From NCBI GenBank assembly GCA_018057825.1, contig JAGPCY010000008.1, forward strand, positions 199,596-253,532: a stretch of DNA of 53,937 nt, given 5' to 3'. Each line of letters begins with the position of its first letter. The first letter of the stretch is position 1. The notes under the pieces are model-generated. The model saw only the letters and a program-made list of their open reading frames with translations, ran no database searches and was not told where the DNA came from. This DNA is from Kofleriaceae bacterium. GTDB lineage: Bacteria > Myxococcota_A > Polyangia > Haliangiales > Haliangiaceae. Below are positions 24,625 to 33,265 of this stretch, one piece after another. Made by a program: the position numbers and the translations under genes.

Positions 24625-25353
24625 TCACAGCGGCGCCCACTCGACGCGGTACATCGCGCCGCGCATCGGGTTCGCGGCGTCGCCGTAGTAGGTGACGATC
24701 CGCAGCTTGCGCAGCGGGCCGTCGGCGCCGAGCCGCACGACCCACACCTCGGCCTTCGGGGTCAGGCGGTGGGTCGCAGGATCGTAGTCGTACCAGTCGC
24801 CCATCGCCGTCGCCGGCTCGCCGCCGGGGGTCGTGACCAGGGCGCAGTCGGCGCTGGCCCAGTCGTCGCTGGCGAAGGTCGTGGGCGCGGCCGTGACCTC
24901 CGCGAGGCTCGCCGCGGCGACCCGCGCCGCCGCGACCGCCCCCGGGCCCGAGTCCCCACCGTTGAGCTTCACGCTGGCGCGCTTGAGCGCGACGTGCCAC
25001 GCGGTCGAGGTCGCCGCCTCGAGGTCCGACACCTCGACGCGCGCGCCAGCGAGCAGATCGAGGTAGAGGTACGGGTTGTCGGGCGCGGCCGCGGTGCCGC
25101 CGGCGGTGGCGTCGAGGGTCGCGGTGGTGACCGCGCCGGCGAGGGTGGTGGTCACCGCGCCGGTCGAGCGCATCGGGATCGGCCGATAGTTCGACGGCAG
25201 GAGCGCGGCCTCGTCGCAGCCATCGCTGTCGGGCGGCGCGGCGTCGACCGCGACCGCAGCGTCAGGCGAGAGCTCGGACGAGGCGGCGTCATCACAGGCG
25301 GACGCGCACGCGACCAGCGTGAGCGCGAGGAGCGAGGAGCGAGAGCGGATCAT
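24625..25353 (-). CDS. HmuY-like heme-binding lipoprotein (last gene of heme operon)
   Basis: A 242-aa lipoprotein (signal LLALTLVACASAC). From about residue 65 it follows the HmuY fold: LDLLAGARVEVSD, STAWHVALKRASVKLNGG and, near the end, GDWYDYDPATHRLTPKAEVWVV. In Porphyromonas, HmuY is a surface hemophore that hands heme to HmuR. The ATG at 25353 overlaps the stop of hmuV by four bases. A second HmuY-like protein is encoded at 29145-29726 in the same operon, so two hemophores flank the transport genes. The two share the motif W-A-x-K-x-NGG but are diverged. Confidence 0.85.
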   Translation of the reverse strand: MIRSRSSLLALTLVACASACDDAASSELSPDAAVAVDAAPPDSDGCDEAALLPSNYRPIPMRSTGAVTTTLAGAVTTATLDATAGGTAAAPDNPYLYLDLLAGARVEVSDLEAATSTAWHVALKRASVKLNGGDSGPGAVAAARVAAASLAEVTAAPTTFASDDWASADCALVTTPGGEPATAMGDWYDYDPATHRLTPKAEVWVVRLGADGPLRKLRIVTYYGDAANPMRGAMYRVEWAPL

Positions 25354-26120
25354 AGGTGTCCTCTAGATCGGGGGGGCGCGTCAGCACGGGCGATGGCCGC
25401 GCGCGCGCCCGACGGCAGCGCGACCAGCTCGAACTCGGTGTCGTAGGTCAGGGCCAGGTGGCCCTCGGTCACTCGCCGCGGCGGCACGCACGCGATCAGG
25501 CGGCCGTGGGCGAGGAGCGCGATGCGATCGGCGTAGGCCAGGGCGAGGGTCAGCTCGTGCAGCACCACCACCACCGCGTGGCCGAGGTCGGCGGCGCGGC
25601 GCGCCAGCGCCATGACCCGGTGCTGCTGCCGCGGATCGAGGGCGGCGGTGGGCTCGTCGAGAAACAGCGCGCGGTCACCGCCGTCGCCGAGCTGCGCCAG
25701 GACCCGCGCGAGCTGGACCCGGCGCTGCTCGCCGCCCGACAAGGTCGGATACAGGCGCTCGCCCAGCCCGTCGAGCCCGACCGCGGCCAGCGCCCGCGCG
25801 CGCGCCGCTGCGTCGACCGCGCCGCCGAGGGCGATCACCTCGGCGACCGTGAAGGCCGCCGTGAGCCGCGGCCGCTGGGGCAAGAAGGCGCGGCGCGCCG
25901 CCAAGCGCGCCGGCCCGAGGTCGTGCGGCGAGGTCCCGGCCAGGGACGCGACCCCCGAGGTCGGTCGGCGATCCCCGCCCAGCACCGCCAGGAGCGTCGA
26001 CTTGCCGGCGCCGTTGGGCCCGGCCAGCACGACCAACTCGCCGGCCTCGACGGTCAGCGACACCTGGTCGAGCAAGCGACGGTCGCCGATCGCGACGGAC
26101 ACCTCGCGGGCGGCGATCAC
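25350..26120 (-). CDS. hmuV: Heme ABC transporter ATP-binding protein HmuV
   Basis: A 256-aa ATPase that powers heme import across the inner membrane. Walker A (GPNGAGKST), signature (LSGGEQRRVQLARVLAQL), Walker B (RALFLDEPTAALDP) and the H-loop (VVLHELTLAL) are all present. The signature begins LSGGE, as in other heme/siderophore transporters. The GTG start at 26120 overlaps the permease stop by four bases (GTGA). It is followed with another 4-bp overlap by an HmuY-like gene. Confidence 0.94.
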   Translation of the reverse strand: MIAAREVSVAIGDRRLLDQVSLTVEAGELVVLAGPNGAGKSTLLAVLGGDRRPTSGVASLAGTSPHDLGPARLAARRAFLPQRPRLTAAFTVAEVIALGGAVDAAARARALAAVGLDGLGERLYPTLSGGEQRRVQLARVLAQLGDGGDRALFLDEPTAALDPRQQHRVMALARRAADLGHAVVVVLHELTLALAYADRIALLAHGRLIACVPPRRVTEGHLALTYDTEFELVALPSGARAAIARADAPPRSRGHL

Positions 26121-27154
26121 GCGGCCCCTCGCGCGCGGGCGATCGCGATCAGGACCGGCGCCCCGACCAGCGCGGTCACAATGCCGATCGGCAGCTCCGC
26201 CGGTGCCACCACCGTGCGCGAGACCAGATCGGCCGCGACCAGGAGACCACCGCCGGCCACGGCGCTGACGATCACCAGCGCGCGGTGGCGTGGACCGATC
26301 AGCCCCCGGACGACGTGCGGCACGAGCAGGCCGACGAACCCGATCGCGCCACACGCCGCGACCACCGCGCCGGTCGCCAGCGCGATCGCCAGCGCGGCCT
26401 GGCGGCGCAGCCGTTCGACGTCGACCCCGGTGTGCCGCGCTTCGGCCTCGCCAAGCAGCAAGCGATCGAGGGCCGCAGCCTGACGCCACGCGACCGCCAG
26501 GGTCACGGCGGCCGCCACCGCCACCGGGACCACCAGGACCCAGCGCGCGCCGCCCAGGCTGCCCATCGACCAGAAGGTCACGGAGCGAAGCTGGGCGTCG
26601 TCGGCGACGAACAAGAGCAGGCCAGTGGCCGCGCCCGACACCGCGGCTACCCCGACGCCGATCAAGACCAGGGTCGCGCTGCCAGCGCTCCGCCGCGCGA
26701 GGGCCAGGATGAGCGCCGTGGTGGCCAGCGCGCCGAGGAACGCCGCGACCGGGACCAGGAACGGCACCACCGCCGCCGGCGCGCGCGCCACCAGCGGATC
26801 GCCCAGGACGATGAACCCGACCGCGGCCACCGCGGCGCCGTTGCTGACGCCGAGCAGCCCCGGCTCGGCCAGCGGGTTGCGGGTCAACGCCTGCATCAGC
26901 GCGCCGGCGACCGCCAGCGCCGCGCCTGCGGTCAACGCCAGCGCGATGCGCGGCAGGCGCAGCGTCCACACGATCACGTCGTCGCGGCGCGCGCCGTCGA
27001 GGTCGAGGCCCAGCCCACGCCCGAGCGCCGCGACGACCTGGCCGGGGGTCAGCGTCACCGCGCCGACGAGACACGCGACCAGCGCCAGCGCCACCACCGC
27101 CGCCGCCAGACCGGCGGTCAAGCGGGTCGGGGCGATCCGCCGCGCCGCGATCAC
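26117..27154 (-). CDS. hmuU: Heme ABC transporter permease HmuU (FecCD family)
   Basis: A 345-aa permease of the FecCD/BtuC family with about ten membrane helices. Family landmarks are RLPRIALALTAGAALAVAGA, LMQALTRNPLAEPGLLGVSNGA and, near the end, GFVGLLVPHVVRGLIGPRHR, the region that contacts the ATPase. The GTG start at 27154 overlaps hmuT by four bases, and its own stop overlaps hmuV in the same way, so subunit ratios are probably set by coupled translation. Confidence 0.94.
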   Translation of the reverse strand: MIAARRIAPTRLTAGLAAAVVALALVACLVGAVTLTPGQVVAALGRGLGLDLDGARRDDVIVWTLRLPRIALALTAGAALAVAGALMQALTRNPLAEPGLLGVSNGAAVAAVGFIVLGDPLVARAPAAVVPFLVPVAAFLGALATTALILALARRSAGSATLVLIGVGVAAVSGAATGLLLFVADDAQLRSVTFWSMGSLGGARWVLVVPVAVAAAVTLAVAWRQAAALDRLLLGEAEARHTGVDVERLRRQAALAIALATGAVVAACGAIGFVGLLVPHVVRGLIGPRHRALVIVSAVAGGGLLVAADLVSRTVVAPAELPIGIVTALVGAPVLIAIARARGAA

Positions 27155-28062
27155 GGCGCGCCCGCCAGCGCACCGTCGAGGGTCGCGATCGCCTCGGGCA
27201 GCCGGGGGCCGAAGCCCAGGAGCAGCTGGTCGTCGACGGCCACCACGCGCTGCGCCTGACCGGCCGGGGTCTCGGCCATGCCGGGCAACGCCAGCACACC
27301 GGCGGTGCCGCCGAGGAGCGCGTGGACCCGCGCCGGTACGACGATCGCGTCGGGGCGAGCGGCGACGATGGCCTCGGCAGTGAGCGGCCGATAGCCCGAC
27401 CAGGCCGTGATCGCCGAGGTCGCACCGACCAGGCCGAGCATCGCCACCGCCGCGGTGTCGCGCCCAGCGACCATCGGTGCGCCGGCACCGCGCGCGTACA
27501 GGAACAGCACGCGCCCCGAGGGCGCCGCCGCCGCCGCCGCCGCTGCCGCGCTGTCGGCCGCGACTCGCTCGGCGAGCGCGTCGGCCGGACCGGGCTCGCC
27601 GATCGCGCGACCGATCGCGCGGATCCGATCGGCGGCGCTGACCACCGTGTCGGCCGGCGGCAACAGCTCGACCCGAACGCCGGCCGCGCGCAAGGCTTCG
27701 ATGGTTGCCGGTGGGCCAGCGTCGGCGCTGGCCACCACCAGCTCGGGATCGAGCGCCAGCAGGCCCTCGGCCGACAGCGCGCGCTGATAGCCCACCTTCG
27801 GGAGCGCAGCGACCGCGGCTGGATACGTGCTGGTGACATCGACCGCGATCACCCGCCCACCCGCGCCGAGGGCGAACACCGCCTCGGTCACCGGCCCGCC
27901 GATCGTGACGATCCGCGCCGGCCGCGCGCCCGCACCGTGCCGCGCCTCGTCGCTGGCCCGCGCGCACGCGAACGCGCCGAGCACGGCCAGGCTGACCGCC
28001 GCGGCGATGCCAGGGGTCGCCGACGTCGGCAGCATCGGCCGACCGCGGTCACCCCTGACCAT
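27151..28062 (-). CDS. hmuT: Heme ABC transporter substrate-binding protein HmuT
   Basis: A 303-aa periplasmic binding protein for heme. It has an N-terminal signal (AAAVSLAVLGAFACARA), the core strand RIVTIGGPVTEAVFALGAG, and the HmuT/ChuT signature VGYQRALSAEGLLALDPELV. The preceding TSTYPAAVAALP supplies the Tyr that commonly coordinates heme iron. The start at 28062 gives a 14-bp overlap with the preceding hmuS; an ATG at 28035 is an alternative. A longer upstream reading runs through hmuS and is rejected. Confidence 0.92.
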   Translation of the reverse strand: MVRGDRGRPMLPTSATPGIAAAVSLAVLGAFACARASDEARHGAGARPARIVTIGGPVTEAVFALGAGGRVIAVDVTSTYPAAVAALPKVGYQRALSAEGLLALDPELVVASADAGPPATIEALRAAGVRVELLPPADTVVSAADRIRAIGRAIGEPGPADALAERVAADSAAAAAAAAAPSGRVLFLYARGAGAPMVAGRDTAAVAMLGLVGATSAITAWSGYRPLTAEAIVAARPDAIVVPARVHALLGGTAGVLALPGMAETPAGQAQRVVAVDDQLLLGFGPRLPEAIATLDGALAGAP

Positions 28063-29143
28063 GGCGGACCTCCGCCAGGTGACCGAGCAAGGACGCCCAG
28101 CCCGGATCCTCGGTCGCCCCGCGGTCGTCGCGTTGCGAGAACACCAGCGCGATGACCTCACCGGCGGCATCGAACAGCTCGAGCGACGTCACCGGCCCGG
28201 CCGAGGTCGGCTTGGTGACCACCCAGGCATGGGCGATCAACTCCTCGCGCAGGTGCAGGTTGAAGGCCGGGTCGAGCACGTTCAGCCAGCGGTCGATCCG
28301 CCGGATCCGCACCACCGGACCGCTGTGGATCTGGATGCAGCCGCGGTTGCCGACGAAGATCATGATGGGCCGCGCGGTCTCACTGGCGTCCCCGAGGACG
28401 ATGGCCAGCGCCTGCGCCGACACCTGCCGGGCGCGCCGGCCGCCGGCCAGGCGAAGCGCCTGGGTCCGGGTCACGCCGTGGCGGCGCAACATCGGGAAGA
28501 ACTCGTGGGTGTCGGTCAGCGCGTCCCAGTCGCGAGCGAGCGCGGCCGTGTCGACCTCGGCGTCGGGGCGAGCCTCGGCGCTCACCGCCGGCGCCAGGTC
28601 CAAGGTCGGCGCGGTGGCCGCGGCACGCGCCGCGATCAGCGCCTCCCAGGCCGACCGATCACCGTCGGGCTCGAGGTAGACCTTGTGGATCGCGGTGCCG
28701 GCGCCGTCGAACACCTGGATGCTGCGGCGCACGCCATCGGGTCGGCGCGGGTCCCCCTCGGCGATCGCCAGCGCGTAGCGCCAGTGCGTCAGGAACACCC
28801 GCAGATCGATCGCCTCGCCGTGGACCAGGCCGGCCCCGGGCGCCAGCTCGACCCCGCCGTAGCGCCCGCGCACCTCACTCACCGCGGCCGGGTTGCGCGT
28901 GAGCGCCATGCACCGCCCGACCGCCGGCAGGCCGTGAAGCAGGGCCGCGAGATCGCCATCGAGCCAGCGCGCGGTCGCGCCGACCTGGGTGGCCGCGAGC
29001 TCCAGCTCACTGACCCCGAGAGCATCCGCGGCGTCGCGGACGCGTAGGCTCGGCTGCGCGGCGCGCAGGTCGGCCCAGCGCCGGGCCAGGGTCGAGGGAT
29101 CGTGGCGCCGCGGATCGTCGACGGCGGTGGCGAAGAAGGTCAT
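28049..29143 (-). CDS. hmuS: Hemin-degrading/transfer factor HmuS (HemS/ChuS family)
   Basis: A 364-aa cytoplasmic protein that binds incoming heme and degrades or passes it on. The family's two-fold repeated structure is visible: an N-half with the VSELELAATQVG segment and CMALTRNPAAVSEVRGRY, and a C-half with HEFFPMLRRHGVTRTQALRL. The C-half ends with VGNRGCIQIHSGPVVRI, which is the strongly conserved block of HemS proteins, and LNVLDPAFNLHLRE. Length is typical (about 340-360). It starts one base after the preceding gene's stop, within the operon. Confidence 0.94.
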   Translation of the reverse strand: MTFFATAVDDPRRHDPSTLARRWADLRAAQPSLRVRDAADALGVSELELAATQVGATARWLDGDLAALLHGLPAVGRCMALTRNPAAVSEVRGRYGGVELAPGAGLVHGEAIDLRVFLTHWRYALAIAEGDPRRPDGVRRSIQVFDGAGTAIHKVYLEPDGDRSAWEALIAARAAATAPTLDLAPAVSAEARPDAEVDTAALARDWDALTDTHEFFPMLRRHGVTRTQALRLAGGRRARQVSAQALAIVLGDASETARPIMIFVGNRGCIQIHSGPVVRIRRIDRWLNVLDPAFNLHLREELIAHAWVVTKPTSAGPVTSLELFDAAGEVIALVFSQRDDRGATEDPGWASLLGHLAEVRHGQG

Positions 29144-29144
29144 G

Positions 29145-29726
29145 TCATGGTCCGATCTGCTGCCAGCGCAGCGTGAGGACGCCGCTGGTGCCGGCGGCGT
29201 CGTAGTAGTCGTCGATCACCAGCTTCCAGACCGTGGCGTCGACACGGAGCGCCCACACCCTCGGGCGGGGCGCGAGCAGATGCGTCGCGACGTCGTAGGC
29301 GTACCAGCCGTCGCCTTGGTGGAACGCGTAGTCGGGCTCGGCGTCTGCGTCGTCACCGTCGGCGCGATCGCGGGTCCAGCCGTCGGCCGGCGGCGCGTCG
29401 AGCGTGGCCAGGGCGCCGGGGCGGGCTGACACCTCGACGCCGCGGTCGCCGCTGACCCCGCCGTTGGTCTTGATGTGAAAGCGCCGAAAGGCCAGGTCCC
29501 ACGGGCCGTCGCTGGGGGTGGCCGTGCCGGTCGCCAGCGCCAGATACGTCCAGCGCTCGACGTCGGTCGCGTCGATCCGCGTGGTGGCTACGCCGTCGGC
29601 GCCGATCACGGTCACCACGGGACCGGTGGCGCCCGCGTCGACCTCGACCGCCGGCTCGATCGACGGCGCGCAGGCGGCGAGCCCGACACCGAGCGCGCCG
29701 AGCGCGGCGAAGCGGAGCGCGCTCAT
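29145..29726 (-). CDS. hmuY: HmuY-like heme-binding lipoprotein
   Basis: A 193-aa lipoprotein (lipobox GVGLAAC) with the HmuY fold: TDVERWTYLALATG, PWDLAFRRFHIKTNGGVSG, then GWYAYDVATHLLAPRPRVWA and a final VTLRWQQIG-like strand. Heme-ligand histidines may be those in RFHIK or THLL, by analogy only. The ATG overlaps the stop of the TonB receptor gene by four bases, the same order (receptor then HmuY) as in other hmu loci reversed. It is shorter than the HmuY-like protein at 24625, which carries an extra Asp/Ala-rich linker. Confidence 0.9.
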   Translation of the reverse strand: MSALRFAALGALGVGLAACAPSIEPAVEVDAGATGPVVTVIGADGVATTRIDATDVERWTYLALATGTATPSDGPWDLAFRRFHIKTNGGVSGDRGVEVSARPGALATLDAPPADGWTRDRADGDDADAEPDYAFHQGDGWYAYDVATHLLAPRPRVWALRVDATVWKLVIDDYYDAAGTSGVLTLRWQQIGP

Positions 29727-31636
29727 CGCTCGACCTCGAGGGCGAGGTAGTAGGTCGCCGGCGCCAGGCGATCGAGGTCGGCGTCGCCGGCCCCGAGCAG
29801 GTTGTCGCCGCCGACCGCCAGCTCGAAGCCGGCCGCGAACCGTCGCGCCACCCGCGCCCGCAGCTCGACCCGCGCCGCCGCGACCGGGGCGGCCGCGTCG
29901 ACGCCGTAGCGCCGGGAGCCAGTCGCGACCGCCTCGATCGCCGCGCTCAGGCCGTCGGCGGGATCGTGCCAGCGCGCCGCGAGCTGACCGCGATGCCGCG
30001 GCTGGCCCTCGAGGGCCGCGCCGGTCTCGGGGTCCCGCGACCAACCGTAGGCGTAGCCGACCTCGAGGCCGAACCGGCCGCGGCCCCAGCCGACCGCGAG
30101 CTCGCCACCCGCGGTGTAGGCGCGCCCGACGTTGGCGTAGCGAAACTCGGTTGCGGCGCCGGGCATCGCCGGCTCGGCGCGCGCAGTGATCAGGTCGGTC
30201 AGCGCGGTCGCGTAGCCGCTGGCCATCGCGGCCCAAGCTCCGGTCCGCCACTCGAGCGCGACCTGCAGCGAGCGCGCGAGCTCGGGCCGCAGCCCCGGGT
30301 TGCCCAGGACGACGTAGCCGGCGCCCGGGTTCTCGAAGCGCAGGAGCTGCTCCTTGAACGACGGCGCGCGGTAGCCCAGGCCGACGCTGCCGCGCGCGAT
30401 CATCGCCGGGGTCACGTCCCAGCGCGCGGCGAGCCGCGGCGTCGCGTGCCAGCCGAACTGCTGATCCACGTCGACGCGCGCCGCTGGCGCCAACAGGACC
30501 GCGCCCCCGTCGCCGAGCCGCCACTCGTCTTGCAGCCACAGCGCCGCGCGGTGATTGCGCCCGGCGCCGGTCAGCCGCTCGGTGGTCAAGCCCTCGCGGG
30601 CCAGCGCCGCGCCGCCGCTCACCAGGTGACGAGCCGCGATCCGCCGCTCGAGCTGGACCATCCCGTCGATCAGGTGCTCGCGGGTGTCCTGGTACTGATC
30701 GAGGCTGGCGCCGCCGCGCTGATCGTGGGCGAACTGATCGCGGTAGGTGCTGACCGCCAGCGTCGCCGCCACCCGCGTGCCCAGGCCAGCGCGGGCCGCG
30801 GTGAGCTGACCGCCCGCGACCTCGACCCGATTGTGGCGATCCAGGACCGCGCCGCCGGCCGCCGCTTCAACGCTGCGCAGGTCGCGGTACTGGTACCCAG
30901 CGTCGAGCTCGAGGCGCCAATCCGCCGCCAGCCCCACCCGGGCGCGGCCATCGACCTGGGCGTCGTCGAAGGCGGCGATCGTCGTCGCGGGATCGGCGAC
31001 GCCGCGATCGATCGCTGGGGCCTGGGCCCAGCGCACCGCCAGCGATCCCGCGACCGCGGCTGTGCCACCTGCGATCGCGCCCCGGGCCTCGCTGCCGCCG
31101 CGATGATCGGCGCGCGCGGCGAGCGTGACGCGCTCGGCGTCGACCGCGCGGGTCCGCAGGTTGATCACCCCGGCGATCGCATCGGCGCCGTAGGTCACCG
31201 CGCCCGGTCCACGCACGACCTCGATGGCGTCGAGCTCCGAGGTCGCGAAGCGATCGAGATCGATCGCGCCGTCGACCCGGCCGACTTGCCGCCGTCCGTC
31301 GATCAAGATCACGACGTACTCCGGCCCGAGCCCTTGCAACGATGGCGCCGCACCACCACGTCCGCGGTCGATCCACACCCCGGGGCGACCCGCGAGGGCC
31401 GCGGTCGCCGTCGTCGCCCCGGTGGCGCGGAGGGCCTCGCGATCGATCTGCTCGGTCGCGACCGGGCCCGGCGCCAGCCGCCCTGCAGGGCGTTCGTCCT
31501 CGATGATGATCACCTCGTCGGGGGCTCGCTCGATCGGCGGCTCGGGAGCCTCGGCGGGCGCGCTCTGCCCCTCGGCACGCGCCACCCCGAGCAGCGTGCA
31601 GGCGACCAGGGCGGCCGTGCGGTGCGGGGGCGTCAT
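29723..31636 (-). CDS. hmuR: TonB-dependent heme receptor (HmuR-like)
   Basis: A 637-aa outer-membrane receptor, first gene of the seven-gene heme operon. It has a signal peptide, a short TonB-box-like stretch after the linker (DEVIIIEDERP), a plug domain (about 50-165, with VVRGPGAVTYGADAIAGVINL) and a 22-strand barrel. The hemin-receptor landmark YRAP (in GLGYRAPSFKEQLL) and NPGLRPE (NPNL type) are present and place it with heme receptors. The start is 31636; the Fur box begins five bases upstream of it, so translation may begin from a very short or absent leader. Confidence 0.92.
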   Translation of the reverse strand: MTPPHRTAALVACTLLGVARAEGQSAPAEAPEPPIERAPDEVIIIEDERPAGRLAPGPVATEQIDREALRATGATTATAALAGRPGVWIDRGRGGAAPSLQGLGPEYVVILIDGRRQVGRVDGAIDLDRFATSELDAIEVVRGPGAVTYGADAIAGVINLRTRAVDAERVTLAARADHRGGSEARGAIAGGTAAVAGSLAVRWAQAPAIDRGVADPATTIAAFDDAQVDGRARVGLAADWRLELDAGYQYRDLRSVEAAAGGAVLDRHNRVEVAGGQLTAARAGLGTRVAATLAVSTYRDQFAHDQRGGASLDQYQDTREHLIDGMVQLERRIAARHLVSGGAALAREGLTTERLTGAGRNHRAALWLQDEWRLGDGGAVLLAPAARVDVDQQFGWHATPRLAARWDVTPAMIARGSVGLGYRAPSFKEQLLRFENPGAGYVVLGNPGLRPELARSLQVALEWRTGAWAAMASGYATALTDLITARAEPAMPGAATEFRYANVGRAYTAGGELAVGWGRGRFGLEVGYAYGWSRDPETGAALEGQPRHRGQLAARWHDPADGLSAAIEAVATGSRRYGVDAAAPVAAARVELRARVARRFAAGFELAVGGDNLLGAGDADLDRLAPATYYLALEVER

Positions 31637-31641
31637 GGAGT

Positions 31642-31660
31642 GATAATGAAAACTATTTTC
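31642..31660 (-). promoter_or_regulatory. Fur box for the heme operon
   Basis: GATAATGAAAACTATTTTC agrees with the Fur consensus GATAATGATAATCATTATC at about 15 of 19 positions and is the most AT-rich stretch of the region. It lies five bases upstream of the receptor start codon, within the only promoter space of the operon, so iron-bound Fur should repress it. The divergent ligase gene starts 73 bp away on the other side and may be affected too. Confidence 0.87.
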
Positions 31661-31732
31661 AATTTCATGTCAAGACCGATCGCGAGGCAGCGCCCGGGTC
31701 CCGCCCGGTGCGCGGTGCGCTACCTTCGGGCC

Positions 31733-33256
31733 GTGCCGAAGGAGAAGCCGTGGTGGAAGCGCGCCGCCGACCCGGTCGCCGCCCCACCGTCTACGCCCCC
31801 GCTGTCTACGCCGCCGACGGCGACGCCCCCGACGGCGACCGAAGAAGAAGAAGGTGATGACGGCGGCGACGGCGACGCTGACGACGGCGACGCCCCGGCC
31901 GCCGCGGGCCCGGCCCTGGCCTCGGCGCCCGCCGCGCTCCGCGATCTCGCCGACGGCGAGACCACCACGATGGCCGGGTCGGGCGCCGCGCCCTACGTCC
32001 TGCGCAACGTCGGCGGCGTTTACTCGTGCTCGTGTCCGGCCTGGCGCAACCAAGGCGCGGCGATCGAGCGCCGCACCTGCAAGCACCTCCGCGCGCTGCG
32101 CGGCGACGCCGCCGAGACCGCCCGCACCGGGGGTCCGCCACCGCCGCGCCGCGCGTCCGGCACCTCCTCCACCGCGCCCTCCGCGAGCGCCGGCGCGCCC
32201 ACCGCCGCGGTCGCCCCGCCGATCCTCCTGGCCCACGCCTGGGATCACACGACCGATCTCTCGGGCTGGTGGATGAGCGAGAAGCTCGACGGCGTGCGCG
32301 CCTACTGGGACGGCGAGAGCTTCATCTCGCGCCTGGGCAACCGCTTCGCCGCCCCGGCGTGGTTCGCCGCCGGTCTGCCGTCGACGCCCCTCGACGGCGA
32401 GCTGTGGGCCGGCCGCAAGCAGTTCCAGCGCGCGGTGTCGATCGCGCGGCGCCAGGACGGCAGCGACGCCTGGCGCGAGCTGACCTACGTCGTCTTCGAC
32501 GCCCCCGGCCACGACGCCACCTTCGAGGAGCGCCTGGCCTACGTGCGGGCCCACGTCGAAGGCGTCCGCCCGCCCCACGCCCGCTGGCACCCCCACGATC
32601 GCTGCCGCGACCTCGACCACCTGCGCGCCGAGCTGGCCCGGGTCGAGGCCCTGGGCGGCGAGGGCCTGATGCTGCGCCAGCCCGGCTCGCGCTACGAGGT
32701 CGGTCGGTCGTGGACCCTGCGCAAGGTCAAGACCTTCCACGACGCCGAGGCCCGGGTGATCGGCCACGAGCGCGGCGCCGGCAAGCACCGCGGCCGCCTG
32801 GGCGCGCTGGTGTGCCAGCTCCCCGACGGCACCACGTTCAACGTCGGCACCGGCCTGTCGGACGCCGAGCGCGCCGCGCCACCGCCGATCGGCGCGATCA
32901 TCACCTACCGCTACCAGGAGCTGTCCAACGACGGCGTGCCGCGGTTCCCGTCCTACGTCGGCGTGCGCGACGACGTCGCGTGGCCGCCGGCCGGCGCCTC
33001 GAGCGCGCCCAGCCCGAGCCCGACCGCAACTGCACCCGCGCCCGCACCCGCCCCGCGCTTCGACGGCGACCGCCTCCTCCGCACCTTCACCCGCGGCGCC
33101 GAGCGCTGGTCGGTCGAGCTGGCCGGCCGCGCCGTCACCGTCGACGCCGACGGCGTCATCACCGTTCGCCGCTCGGACACCGCGGCCGCCGCGTGGCGCG
33201 ACGCCGAGCGACTGATCGCGGCCCAGCTCGGCCACGGGTTCACCGAGTTGAGATAG
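31733..33256 (+). CDS. SWIM zinc finger-ATP-dependent DNA ligase-WGR fusion
   Basis: A 507-aa protein. Residues 1-75 are Pro/acidic and disordered, starting VPKEKPWWKR. A SWIM zinc finger follows, CSC-x14-CKH (C99, C101, C116, H118). Residues about 165-425 are a compact ATP-dependent DNA ligase: motif I EKLDGVR with nucleophile K184, LDGELW, GEGLMLR and LRKVKTFHDAEARV, then a small OB-fold. After a Pro/Ala linker, residues about 445-507 (RTFTRGAERWSVELAG) resemble a degenerate WGR domain. The ligase has no separate N-terminal DNA-binding domain, so SWIM and WGR may provide DNA contact. The GTG at 33 bp after the last AT-rich base is the best start. It heads a four-gene cluster. Confidence 0.88.
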   Translation: MPKEKPWWKRAADPVAAPPSTPPLSTPPTATPPTATEEEEGDDGGDGDADDGDAPAAAGPALASAPAALRDLADGETTTMAGSGAAPYVLRNVGGVYSCSCPAWRNQGAAIERRTCKHLRALRGDAAETARTGGPPPPRRASGTSSTAPSASAGAPTAAVAPPILLAHAWDHTTDLSGWWMSEKLDGVRAYWDGESFISRLGNRFAAPAWFAAGLPSTPLDGELWAGRKQFQRAVSIARRQDGSDAWRELTYVVFDAPGHDATFEERLAYVRAHVEGVRPPHARWHPHDRCRDLDHLRAELARVEALGGEGLMLRQPGSRYEVGRSWTLRKVKTFHDAEARVIGHERGAGKHRGRLGALVCQLPDGTTFNVGTGLSDAERAAPPPIGAIITYRYQELSNDGVPRFPSYVGVRDDVAWPPAGASSAPSPSPTATAPAPAPAPRFDGDRLLRTFTRGAERWSVELAGRAVTVDADGVITVRRSDTAAAAWRDAERLIAAQLGHGFTELR

Positions 33257-33265
33257 GCTCGGGTC

